Assembly: GCF_907164845.1 (NCBI RefSeq)
Contig: NZ_OU015430.1
Coordinates: 1,230,001 to 1,294,000 of the forward strand
Direction of reading: 5' to 3'
Length of the DNA: 64,000 nucleotides
Origin: Lysobacter luteus
GTDB taxonomy: Bacteria > Pseudomonadota > Gammaproteobacteria > Xanthomonadales > Xanthomonadaceae
Each line of letters starts with the position of its first letter. Position 1 is the first letter of the stretch. Below are positions 51,251-61,420 of this stretch, piece by piece. The notes beneath the pieces were generated by a model. That model searched no databases and was not told the origin of the DNA. It saw only the letters and a program-made list of their open reading frames with translations. The translations under genes and the position numbers were made by a program.

Positions 51251-52525
51251 TCAGTCCGCCCCGTACCCTCGTAGCCATTCCACCGCCCCAAGCCCCGCGC
51301 GCCGGCCACTGGCAAAGCACGCGGTCAGCAGGTATCCACCGGTCGGGGCCTCCCAGTCCAGCATCTCGCCGGCGGCGAACACGCCAGGCAGGGCGCGCAA
51401 CATCAGGGCATCGTCCATCGCTTCCAGTCGGACGCCGCCGGCGCTGCTGATCGCCTCCGCGACCGGGCGCGGGCGCCGTAGCACCAGCGGCAGCCGCTTG
51501 ATCGTCCCGGCGACGCGCGCCGGATCGTCCAGCCCGCCGCGACCCAGCACCTCGTGCAGCAGCGCGGCCTTTACCCCGGTGAGGCCGGTCTGCCGACGCA
51601 GGTGCTCACTCGCGCTGCGGCCACCGCGGGGCCGGGCCAGGTCGCGTTGCAACCGCGCGAGGTCACGGCCCGGTGCGATATCCAGCCACAGCGTCGTCTG
51701 CCCGTCACGCTCGATCGCCTCGCGCAGCGGTGCCGACAGCGCGTAGACCAGGCTGCCCTCGATGCCGGTTGCGGTGGCCACGCATTCGCCCTGCAGCGCG
51801 TGCCAACCAGTGCCGTCCGACCAGTGCGCCACCACGGGTTTCACCGGTGCGCCGGCATGACGGCTGGCGAAATGTTCGCTCCAGTCGATGTCGAAGCCGC
51901 AGTTGGAGGGCTGCAGCGGTGCGACGTCGACGTCGCGGCGTGAAAGCAACGGCGCCCAGGCCCCGTCGGAGCCGAGCTGCGGCCAGCTGGCGCCGCCCAG
52001 CGCGAGGACGGTGGCCGGCGCCTTGAATTGGACCAGACCGTCCGGCGTGTCGAAACGCAGCGGCACCGGCGTCGACGAGCCCCTTGCTTCGCCGGGTTCC
52101 CAGCCGATCCAGCGATGGTGCACATGGAACCGCACGCCCTGTTCGCGCAGGCGGCGCACCCAGCCTCGCAGCAGGGGCGCCGCCTTGCGGTCCATCGGGA
52201 ACACCCGGTCGGAGCTGCCCACGTACGTGTCGACCCCGAGGCCGCGTGCCCATTCGCGCAGGGCATCGCCGTCGAAGTCGTCCAGCCAGCCGGCCACGTC
52301 CGCGCTCCGCTCGCGGTAGCGCTGGTCGAACACAGGGCGCGGTTCGGCATGGGTGAGGTTGAGCCCGCCCTTGCCGGCGATCAGGAACTTGCGCCCGACC
52401 GAGCCCTTTCCCTCGAACAGGTCGACCTCGACGCCGGCGGCGCGCGCGACCTCGGCGGCCATGAGGCCGGCCGGTCCGCCGCCGATGATGGCGATGCCGG
52501 GGAGCAGGGAAGGGGTTTCGGGCAT
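51251..52525 (-). CDS. HI0933-like flavoprotein, TIGR03862 type
   Basis: 424 residues. FAD-binding Rossmann motif GIAIIGGGPAGLMAAEVARAAG at the N-terminus, GKGGLNLTH, and the C-terminal GVFAAGEMLDWEAPTGGYLLTACFASGR. Belongs to the HI0933 (BaiN/RdsA-like) flavin-dependent oxidoreductases, substrate unknown. The second family member in this window, at 55523, belongs to the other subgroup, so they are not recent duplicates. It is divergent from the serine hydrolase gene; start at 52525. Confidence 0.88.
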   Translation of the reverse strand: MPETPSLLPGIAIIGGGPAGLMAAEVARAAGVEVDLFEGKGSVGRKFLIAGKGGLNLTHAEPRPVFDQRYRERSADVAGWLDDFDGDALREWARGLGVDTYVGSSDRVFPMDRKAAPLLRGWVRRLREQGVRFHVHHRWIGWEPGEARGSSTPVPLRFDTPDGLVQFKAPATVLALGGASWPQLGSDGAWAPLLSRRDVDVAPLQPSNCGFDIDWSEHFASRHAGAPVKPVVAHWSDGTGWHALQGECVATATGIEGSLVYALSAPLREAIERDGQTTLWLDIAPGRDLARLQRDLARPRGGRSASEHLRRQTGLTGVKAALLHEVLGRGGLDDPARVAGTIKRLPLVLRRPRPVAEAISSAGGVRLEAMDDALMLRALPGVFAAGEMLDWEAPTGGYLLTACFASGRRAGLGAVEWLRGYGAD

Positions 52526-52631
52526 GGTGTCGGAGGTGCGGGGCAGTGCGGGCGGGCAGCGGCAAAGGATCGCACGCGCGTACGACGGACGGGCTGCGGT
52601 AATGTCGGCGCTTCGCCTAGGGAGCCATCCA

Positions 52632-54293
52632 ATGCCCAACGCCATCCGCCTGCCGACGACCCTGGCCGCGCTGCTGCTGTCCCTCTCGCTTGCCGGCGTC
52701 GCGGCCGCGCAGACCCTGCCGACGGCCGAAGTCCGCGCGGATGCCCCGGTGGCCGACCCGTTGCAGGGTTTCGATGCCTACGTCGAGAACGTCCGCACGC
52801 AGTTCGACGTGCCCGGCATCGCGGTAGCCATCGTCAAGGATGGCGAGGTGGTGCTCGAGCGCGGCTATGGCGTGAAGGACCTTGCTAGCCGCGAGCCGGT
52901 GGATGCGCACACGATGTTCGCGATCGCCTCGAACACCAAGGCATTCACCGCCACCGCACTGCAGATCCTGGCCGGTGACGGTCGGCTGGCGATGGACGAC
53001 CGGGTGATCGACCACCTGCCGTGGTTCCGCATGTCCGACCCGTACATCACCCGCGAGATGCGCATCCGCGATCTGCTCGCCCACCGCAGCGGGCTCGCGC
53101 TTGGCGCTGGCGACCTGCTGTACTGGCCCGGCACCGACTACACCACCGAGGAGGTCGCCCGGCGACTGGCCGAGGTGCCGATCGAAGGCGGTTTCCGCGA
53201 GCAGTACGCCTACGACAACATCCTTTTCGGCGTCGCCCAGCTGGTGGTCGAGGCCGCCAGTGGACAGCGTTTCGAAGCGTTCTTGCGCGAGCGAATCCTC
53301 GACCCGCTCGGCATGGACGAAACCCGCTTCAACAGCGACCACCTGCGTCCCGGTGACAACGTCGCCACCGGTTACTCCAAGGCCGACTTCACCAAGCTGG
53401 TCGCCGCGCCGCGCATGGCGTGGGGCAACGTGTCGGGCGCGGGCGGGCTGTACTCGAGCGCGCACGACCTGACCCGCTGGGTGCGCCTGCAGCTCGACCA
53501 GGGCGTGGTGGAAGGCGAGGGCGCGCATGTGCGCCGGCTCTTCGACGAGGCGCAGCAGCGCGACATGTGGAACGTGCTCACGCCGATTCCGCTGGGCAAG
53601 CCATCCACGGTGCCAGAGCTTGCAGCGGCCGCACCGAACTTCCGCGGCTACGCCCAGGGCTGGAATGTCTCCGACTACCGTGGCGAGCGGCTGGTCTGGC
53701 ACACCGGCGGCTGGCCGGGCTTCTACTCGCGCATCACGCTGGTGCCCGGGCATGAGCTGGGGGTCATCGTGCTCACCAGTGCGGAGGTCGGCGGCGCGTT
53801 CAACGCGGTGACGATGCGTGCACTGGACGCGATGCTGGGCGAGGCGCCGACCGATTGGACCGCCGCCTACCTGGCCGCACGTGGCAATGCGCAGGAGGAG
53901 GCCGACGAGGACTGGCGCAAGCACCAGGCTGCGCGCGTTGCCGATTCGTCGCCATCGCTGGCCTTGGACGGCTACGCGGCGACCTACCGGGACCCCTGGT
54001 ACGGCGACGTCGTGGTGGCACGCAACGGCGACGCACTGCGGATCCGGTTCACCCGCAGCCCGGCGCTGGTCGGCACCCTGTCGCACTGGCAGCACGACAC
54101 GTTCGTGGTGCGCTGGGACGAGCGCTGGCTCAACGCCGACGCGTTCCTGACGTTCGACCTCGGCCCCGATGGCGACGTGCGCGCCGCGCGGATGGAGGCG
54201 ATTTCACCGCTGACCGACTTCAGCTTCGACTTCCATCACCTGCGGTTGGAACCGGTGGACGATGACGCCGCCTCCAACGGGGATGACGCGTGA
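52632..54293 (+). CDS. Exported serine hydrolase (class C beta-lactamase fold)
   Basis: 553 residues, signal peptide ending near AAAQ. The penicillin-binding fold has SNTK (Ser100, Lys103), YDN (Tyr194, Asn196) and HTGG. The serine motif fits SxxK enzymes such as esterases, D-aminopeptidases or D-Ala carboxypeptidases, not necessarily beta-lactamase. The last 110 residues form a DUF3471-like beta domain (YAATYRDPWYGDVVVARNGDALRIRF). The ATG has an aggag-like site. Its stop overlaps the GTG of the next small gene. Confidence 0.88.
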   Translation: MPNAIRLPTTLAALLLSLSLAGVAAAQTLPTAEVRADAPVADPLQGFDAYVENVRTQFDVPGIAVAIVKDGEVVLERGYGVKDLASREPVDAHTMFAIASNTKAFTATALQILAGDGRLAMDDRVIDHLPWFRMSDPYITREMRIRDLLAHRSGLALGAGDLLYWPGTDYTTEEVARRLAEVPIEGGFREQYAYDNILFGVAQLVVEAASGQRFEAFLRERILDPLGMDETRFNSDHLRPGDNVATGYSKADFTKLVAAPRMAWGNVSGAGGLYSSAHDLTRWVRLQLDQGVVEGEGAHVRRLFDEAQQRDMWNVLTPIPLGKPSTVPELAAAAPNFRGYAQGWNVSDYRGERLVWHTGGWPGFYSRITLVPGHELGVIVLTSAEVGGAFNAVTMRALDAMLGEAPTDWTAAYLAARGNAQEEADEDWRKHQAARVADSSPSLALDGYAATYRDPWYGDVVVARNGDALRIRFTRSPALVGTLSHWQHDTFVVRWDERWLNADAFLTFDLGPDGDVRAARMEAISPLTDFSFDFHHLRLEPVDDDAASNGDDA

Positions 54294-54442
54294 GCTGGCT
54301 CGGCATCGCCCTGGTCGTGCTGGGCGTGTGGCTGGCCATCAAGGTGGCCGGGTTCGCGCTCAAGCTGGTGATGTGGGGCGTCGTGCTGTTCGGCCTGTAC
54401 TGGCTGCTGGCGCCAATGCTTGGCTGGCCCCGGCCGTTCTGA
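54290..54442 (+). CDS. Small two-helix membrane protein
   Basis: 50 residues from the GTG at 54290, which overlaps the serine hydrolase stop (GTGA). Two hydrophobic helices (IALVVLGVWLAIKVAGFALK and VMWGVVLFGLYWLLAPML) with one basic residue in the first; ends GWPRPF. No known domain. Similar tiny membrane proteins occur after other genes in Xanthomonads. Overlap coupling supports that it is translated. Confidence 0.65.
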   Translation: MSWLGIALVVLGVWLAIKVAGFALKLVMWGVVLFGLYWLLAPMLGWPRPF

Positions 54443-54446
54443 CGGC

Positions 54447-54519
54447 GTAGGAGCGGCTTCAGCCGCGACCGGATTGGAGCATGGCGTAACTATCCGGTCG
54501 CGGCTGAAGCCGCTCCTAC
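54447..54519. repeat. REP pair forming a perfect 28-base inverted repeat
   Basis: Arms 54447-54474 and 54492-54519 are exact complements: GTAG, GAGCGGCTTCAGCCGCGA, then CCGGAT, around a 17-base spacer. It lies between the small membrane gene and the convergent FKBP gene. The arms extend past the REP core by CCGGAT, so the copies were created or homogenised together. Confidence 0.9.
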
Positions 54520-54533
54520 AACAGCCGAGGCCG

Positions 54534-54995
54534 TCAGCGTGCCTCGACGTCGAGCAGCTCGACCTCGAACACCAGAGACGCGCCGGGTGGGATCACGCCA
54601 CCGGCGCCCTTGCGCCCGTAGCCGTACTCCGGCGGGATCATCAGTACGCGGCGGCCGCCCACGCGCATCCCGGCGACACCGTCGTCCCAGCCGCGGATCA
54701 CCCGCCCAGCGCCGAGCAGGAACGTGAACGGCTCGCTACGGTCGAGCGAGCTGTCGAACTTGTCGCCCCGCTGCTCCGGTGCGTCCTCGTCGTAGAGCCA
54801 GCCGGTGTAGTGCACGGTGACCTGGTCTCCCGGCGTTGCGAGGGCGCCGTCACCCGTGACGACGTCGACGCGTTGCAGCTCGGCGACGCGCCCGCCCGCC
54901 GGTGGCGCTTCAGGCGCGCACGCGCAGAGCACCAGTGACAGCGCGGCGGCCGCAATCAGCAGGGATCGGCGCAGGCGGGGAAGGCAACGGGACAT
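54534..54995 (-). CDS. FKBP-type peptidyl-prolyl isomerase lipoprotein
   Basis: 153 residues. Lipobox-like LCAC (Cys near residue 26) puts it in the envelope. FKBP domain with [42 protein letters not shown] and [29 protein letters not shown], including the drug-pocket Tyr, Trp and Phe. It helps fold periplasmic proteins. Start at 54995; a second ATG further in would lose the signal. Confidence 0.92.
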   Translation of the reverse strand: MSRCLPRLRRSLLIAAAALSLVLCACAPEAPPAGGRVAELQRVDVVTGDGALATPGDQVTVHYTGWLYDEDAPEQRGDKFDSSLDRSEPFTFLLGAGRVIRGWDDGVAGMRVGGRRVLMIPPEYGYGRKGAGGVIPPGASLVFEVELLDVEAR

Positions 54996-55122
54996 GGAAG
55001 GGTTCCGGACGATGATAGCGTGAGGTTAACGGAACCCCTATGCGGCCGGGCATCACGGTGTTGCGTGGTTACACGCATGCGTAACGGCGCCGGCACTAGC
55101 GTGGGGAAAAAGGAGGCCACCC

Positions 55123-55515
55123 ATGCAGATTCCCAACGAAGCCCTGGTCATCGTCGCCGACGGCGAAGGCGCCCGTGTGTTCCGCAACCGCGGGGACGGG
55201 CAGCGGCTCTCTTTGCACCAGTACGACCTGCTGGAGCTGATGAACATGAACGACGACGGCCCGGCCGGTTCGATGCCCGACGGCTCCGACGGCTTCCGCA
55301 TCGACAAGGCGACGTTCGCCAAGCAGCTTGCGCTTCGGCTCAACGACGGCGCGCTCAAGCAGCAGTACCGCGACCTGGTCCTGGTGGCCGACGAGAAGAC
55401 CCTCGGCGAGATGCGGCCGTTGTTGCACAAGGAGGTCCAGGATCGCCTGCGTGCCGAGATCCCCAAGACGCTGACCAACACGCCGTTGGAGGAGATCGAG
55501 CGGATCCTGTCGTGA
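55123..55515 (+). CDS. Host attachment protein family (BaeRF-like)
   Basis: 130 residues. The family 'protein required for attachment to host cells' (PF10116) has an archaeo-eukaryotic RF1-like domain. Conserved: ALVIVADGEGARVFRNRGDGQRL, DDGPAGSMPDGS and RDLVLVADEKTLGEMRPLL. The real role is probably ribosome- or RNA-linked; the name comes from an Agrobacterium phenotype. An aaggagg site precedes the ATG. Confidence 0.88.
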   Translation: MQIPNEALVIVADGEGARVFRNRGDGQRLSLHQYDLLELMNMNDDGPAGSMPDGSDGFRIDKATFAKQLALRLNDGALKQQYRDLVLVADEKTLGEMRPLLHKEVQDRLRAEIPKTLTNTPLEEIERILS

Positions 55516-55522
55516 CGACGGG

Positions 55523-56725
55523 CTAGACCGCCATCCCGGCCGCGTGGCCCGATGCCCAGGCCCACTGGAAGTTGTAGCCGCCCAGCCAGCCGGTCACGTC
55601 CAGCACTTCGCCGATGAAGTACAGGCCAGGCACGTGGCGCGACTGCATCGTGCTCGATGAAACACCGTCGGTGTCCACGCCCCCCAGGGTGACCTCGGCG
55701 GTGCGATAGCCCTCGGTGCCGCTCGCCACCAGGGGCCAGTCGCCGAGCAGCGACGCGACGTCGCGCAGCTGCGGCAGGGTGAACTGGCGCATCGGCCGGT
55801 TCGGCTGCAGGTGTGCCAGCCAGACCTCACCGAACCGCTGGGCGAAGCGCTTGGGCAGCAGCTCGCCGAGCACGGTGCGCAACTCGGCCGCGGGCCGTTC
55901 GCGCTGCAGTGCCTGCAGCCGGTCCAGCGCGTCGACGCCAGGCAGCAGGTCCAGCCGGAGGTCGTCACCGGGTTGCCAGTACGACGAGATCTGCAGGATG
56001 GACGGCCCACTGACGCCGCGGTGCGTGACCAGCATGAAGTTGCTGAAGGCTTGGCCGTTGCAGCGTGCGGTGACCGGGAAGGCGACGCCGCTCAGGTCGG
56101 CCAGCCGCTCCTGGTGCTTGCCGCTGAGGGTCAACGGCACCAGTCCGGCGCGGGTCGGCAGCACCGCGTGGCCGAACTGCCGCGCCAGCTCGTAGCCGAA
56201 ACCGCTGGCGCCCATGCTGGGTATCGACAGGCCGCCGCTGGCGACCACCAGGGCCGGGGCAGTGAACGTGCCGCGGGTGGTGTGCAGGCGGTAGCCGCCG
56301 TCGTCGCCGTGCACGACGCGTTCGACACTGCAGTGGGTCTCGATGCGCACACCCGCGGCGGCGCATTCGTCCAGGAGCATCTTGACGATGAGCTTGGACG
56401 AGACATCGCAGAACAGCTGCCCGAGTTCCTTCTCGTGGTACGCGATGCCGTGGCGCTCCACCATCGCGATGAAGTCCCACGGCGTGTAGCGCGCCAGCGC
56501 CGACTTGCAGAAGTGCGGGTTCGCCGACAGGTAGTTGTCGGGCGTGGTGCCGGTGTTGGTGAAATTGCAGCGCCCGCCGCCGGACATCAGGATCTTCTTG
56601 CCGACCTTGTTGGCGTGCTCGACCACGAGCACGCGGCGACCACGCTGGCCGGCAGTGAGTGCGCACATCAGCCCGGCGGCGCCGGCGCCGATGACGATGA
56701 CGTCGGAGTGTTCGGTCACGGCCAC
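55523..56725 (-). CDS. HI0933/YhiN-type flavoprotein
   Basis: 400 residues, TIGR00275 subgroup. FAD motif VIVIGAGAAGLMCALTAGQRG, KILMSGGGRCNFTNTGT and GLYFIGEVLDVTGWLGGYNFQWAWASG are all conserved. It binds FAD and probably reduces a small quinone- or steroid-like substrate; the natural substrate is unknown. It sits 13 bases after the yaeQ gene on the same strand, so the two may be an operon. Confidence 0.9.
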   Translation of the reverse strand: MAVTEHSDVIVIGAGAAGLMCALTAGQRGRRVLVVEHANKVGKKILMSGGGRCNFTNTGTTPDNYLSANPHFCKSALARYTPWDFIAMVERHGIAYHEKELGQLFCDVSSKLIVKMLLDECAAAGVRIETHCSVERVVHGDDGGYRLHTTRGTFTAPALVVASGGLSIPSMGASGFGYELARQFGHAVLPTRAGLVPLTLSGKHQERLADLSGVAFPVTARCNGQAFSNFMLVTHRGVSGPSILQISSYWQPGDDLRLDLLPGVDALDRLQALQRERPAAELRTVLGELLPKRFAQRFGEVWLAHLQPNRPMRQFTLPQLRDVASLLGDWPLVASGTEGYRTAEVTLGGVDTDGVSSSTMQSRHVPGLYFIGEVLDVTGWLGGYNFQWAWASGHAAGMAV

Positions 56726-56738
56726 CTCGCGGACCGGC

Positions 56739-57287
56739 TCAGCCGGTGGCAGCCATCCGCACGTCCGGGCGCAGCGACACGTTGCCGCGTTCGCCCATCA
56801 GTTGCAGCTCGCCATCCTGGACCAGCGCGTTGAGCCGCATCCCGCGTTCGCCGATCGCGGCCATCGCGTCCACGACGTCGCCCGGGATGTCGATCACGGT
56901 GAGGTTCTTCAGCCGTGTCAGTGAATTGGCGATGCGGTCCCACCAGAGGTCGGAGGCACGCCCGCCGTAGTTCACCACCACGACCTGCCGGGCACGCGCG
57001 CAGGCCTTCTTGATGCGGGTTTCGTCCGGATTGCCCAGGTCGATCCACAGCTCGATCTCCCCGGTGTAGTCGCGCTTCCACAGTGCCGGCTCGTCCTCGT
57101 CGCTGAGGCCGCGGCCGAACTCGAGCCGGTCGTCCGCATGCAGGGCGAACGCCAGCAGCCGCACCATCAGCCGCTCGTCGGTCTCCGAAGGGTGCTGGGC
57201 GAGGGTGAGGTTGTGGGTGGCGTAGTAGTGCCGGTCCATGTCGCTGACCTGCAACTCGGCCTTGACCACGGTGGATTTGGTCGCCAT
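56739..57287 (-). CDS. yaeQ: YaeQ family protein
   Basis: 182 residues from the ATG at 57287, which gives the family's usual MATKxTVVKAELQVSDMDRHYYATHNLTLAQHPSETDERLMVRLLAFALHA. The ATG at 57299 would add four residues. The fold resembles PD-(D/E)XK nucleases. The acidic and lysine residues (EFGRGLSDEDEPALWKRDYTGEIELWIDLGNPDE) are conserved, but nuclease activity is not shown. It suppresses rfaH loss in E. coli when over-expressed. Upstream of the flavoprotein gene. Confidence 0.93.
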   Translation of the reverse strand: MATKSTVVKAELQVSDMDRHYYATHNLTLAQHPSETDERLMVRLLAFALHADDRLEFGRGLSDEDEPALWKRDYTGEIELWIDLGNPDETRIKKACARARQVVVVNYGGRASDLWWDRIANSLTRLKNLTVIDIPGDVVDAMAAIGERGMRLNALVQDGELQLMGERGNVSLRPDVRMAATG

Positions 57288-57378
57288 TCGGGTGGCCATC
57301 CGGAAAAGGGGATCATTCTAGCCGGTGGGTCGTCCCGCCCCGGTCGTTGACTGATCCCCCCGACCGGCCGCCGGCGGA

Positions 57379-59460
<2,082 letters not shown>

Positions 59461-59529
59461 CGCAATGCTCCGTGGGGGATCCATCGGAGCTTGCGGGCGG
59501 TTACGTAAACGCAGTGTGCTGCGACGGGG

Positions 59530-60312
59530 TCAACGCCCCGCATCGGCTCCCGGAGGTGCCCCGGCGCCCTCGACGTACTTCTCGTGCAGCTTCACCGGCG
59601 GGCCCTGCCGCTCGCGGCGGCGGATCCACAGGTTGATCATCTCCACGAACACCGAGAACGCCATCGCCGCGTACACGTAACCCTTCGGGATATGCAGGCC
59701 GAACCCGTCGGCGATCAGCACCAACCCGATCATGATCAGGAAGCTCAGCGCCAGCACCTTGACCGTGGGGTGCCGCTCGACGAACTCGCTGATGGGCCGG
59801 GCGAAGGCGAGCATGAAGACGATCGAGGCGACGATGGCGGTGACCATCACCCAGCGCTCGTCGACCATGCCGACCGCGGTGATGATCGAGTCCAACGAAA
59901 ACACGATATCCAGCACCATGATCTGGGCGATGACCGCCATGAAGCTGGTGGCCGCACCGGGGGCGACCTGCTCGGAGGCGCCTTCGAGTTTCTGGTGGAT
60001 CTCGTGGGTCGCCTTGCCGATGAGGAACAGGCCGCCACCGATCAGGATCAGGTCGCGCCACGAGAACGCCTGGCCGAACAGCGAGAACAGCGGCGCGGTC
60101 AGCCCGATGATCCACGCAATCATGAACAGCAGGCCCAGGCGTGTGACCGCGGCGCCGAGGATGCCGAGCTTGCGGGCGCGGTCACGCTGCGCTTCGGGCA
60201 GCCTGCCTGCGAGGATCGAGATGAAGATGATGTTGTCGATGCCGAGGACGAGTTCGAGCGCCGTCAGCGTCGCGAGTGCGATCCAGATTTCCGGGTTCGC
60301 CAGTGCTTCCAT
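59530..60312 (-). CDS. TerC/Alx-family membrane protein under Mn riboswitch
   Basis: 260 residues. TerC domain with seven or so helices and acidic pairs in EIWIALATLTALELVLGIDNIIFISIL and VLDIVFSLDSIITAVGMVDE, the metal-binding motifs of the family. TerC/Alx proteins export manganese. The 5' leader carries a yybP-ykoY manganese riboswitch, which strongly supports that role. The ribosome site GAAGGA lies 8 bases before the ATG and can be hidden by the riboswitch. Confidence 0.92.
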   Translation of the reverse strand: MEALANPEIWIALATLTALELVLGIDNIIFISILAGRLPEAQRDRARKLGILGAAVTRLGLLFMIAWIIGLTAPLFSLFGQAFSWRDLILIGGGLFLIGKATHEIHQKLEGASEQVAPGAATSFMAVIAQIMVLDIVFSLDSIITAVGMVDERWVMVTAIVASIVFMLAFARPISEFVERHPTVKVLALSFLIMIGLVLIADGFGLHIPKGYVYAAMAFSVFVEMINLWIRRRERQGPPVKLHEKYVEGAGAPPGADAGR

Positions 60313-60320
60313 GGTTTTTT

Positions 60321-60457
60321 CCTTCGCGAAAGGGCAAACACGCCGGCGGTTGCCGGCGTGGGTTCGCGAAGGTCTTGCTCACACCCTGGAAGGTGCCGCC
60401 GGACCGGAGCGGGTGCTCGTATTGACGGCCGTGGCGATCGGGAGCTACTCCCCTTCG
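60321..60457 (-). promoter_or_regulatory. yybP-ykoY manganese riboswitch controlling terC translation
   Basis: Minus strand, reading from 60457: CGAAGGGGAGTAGC, GCCGTCAATACGAG and GAGCAAGACCTTCGCG match the family's invariant blocks (GGGGAGUAGC, GUCAAUACGA, AGCAAGACC). P1 pairs CGAAGG (60452-60457) with CCTTCG (60367-60372). The strand CCTTCGCGAA (60363-60372) is also the exact complement of TTCGCGAAGG (60321-60330), which contains the ribosome site. A hairpin (60339-60360) sits between. Metal-bound aptamer should free the ribosome site, an ON switch. Confidence 0.9.
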
Positions 60458-60508
60458 AGCGGCGAGGCTAGCACGCCCGCCGGCGCCTGGTGCGGTACTT
60501 TGCCGCCC

Positions 60509-61420
60509 ATGCCGTCCCCGCTCACCCGCACTTCAGCCACGCCGCCGCCCAGCCGCCTGCAGTTGCCGCCCGGCCGGTGGACCACGCTGCTGGACGGGCT
60601 GTGCTCGCGCTTCCCGCAGGTCGGCCGCGAGCAATGGCAGTCGCGTTTCCGCCGCGGGCGCGTGCAGGATGTGCGGGGCCAGCCACTGGCGGCCGACTCG
60701 CCGTACGTGGTCGGTGCCGAGGTGCGCTACTTCCGCGAGGTGGAGCAGGAGCCGGTGATCCCGTTCGAGGCGGCGGTCCTGCACGTTAACGAGCACCTGG
60801 TGGTGGTCGACAAGCCGCACTTCCTGCCGGTGGTGCCGGCGGGTGGGTATGTCGAGCAGACGCTGCTGGCGCGCATGGTCAAGCACCTGGGCAACCCCGG
60901 GCTAGTGCCGCTGCACCGGATCGACCGGGGGACGGCAGGGCTGGTGCTGTTCTCGGCCAACCCGGCCACGCGGGATGCCTACCAGGCGCTGTTCCGCGAG
61001 CGCCGGATCGTCAAACGTTACGAGGCGATTGCACCACCGTTGCCCGAACTCGCCTTTCCGCATGTCCGACGCAGCCGGGTCGAACGTGGCGAGCCGTTCT
61101 TCCGCATGCACGAAGTCGACGGCGAGCACAACAGCGAGAGCCGCATCGACGTGCTCGATCGCGCAGGACCGTTGTGGCGCTACGCGCTGGAACCGGTGAC
61201 CGGCCGCAAGCACCAGCTGCGGGTGCACATGGCGGCGCTGGGCGCGCCGATCGAGGGTGACCGCTACTACCCGTCGCTGTGCCCGCAGGCCCCGGATGAC
61301 TTCGCGCGCCCGCTGCAATTGCTCGCAAGCGGGCTGGCGTTTGCCGACCCGCTGGACGGGCGGCCGCGGAGCTTCGAAACCCGCAGGGCGCTGAGCGCGG
61401 TCAGCGCGGGCGCGGCTTGA
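60509..61420 (+). CDS. RluA-family pseudouridine synthase
   Basis: 303 residues. The catalytic Asp139 lies in HRIDRGTAGLVLFS (usual HRLDxxTSG). VVDKPHFLPVVPAGGYVEQTLLARM and GRKHQLRVHMAALGAPIEGDRYYP are the conserved segments. Which RNA uridine it modifies cannot be told from the sequence. The -10-like TACTTT at 60496 puts the mRNA start one base before the ATG. The 3' end overlaps the convergent helicase gene by 20 bases. Confidence 0.88.
   Translation: MPSPLTRTSATPPPSRLQLPPGRWTTLLDGLCSRFPQVGREQWQSRFRRGRVQDVRGQPLAADSPYVVGAEVRYFREVEQEPVIPFEAAVLHVNEHLVVVDKPHFLPVVPAGGYVEQTLLARMVKHLGNPGLVPLHRIDRGTAGLVLFSANPATRDAYQALFRERRIVKRYEAIAPPLPELAFPHVRRSRVERGEPFFRMHEVDGEHNSESRIDVLDRAGPLWRYALEPVTGRKHQLRVHMAALGAPIEGDRYYPSLCPQAPDDFARPLQLLASGLAFADPLDGRPRSFETRRALSAVSAGAA

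Noticed and set aside
60339-60360. Hairpin inside the terC leader as an intrinsic terminator
   Set aside because: The stem is strong but is followed only by TTTG. Pairing of its flanks with the ribosome site explains control better at the translational level.
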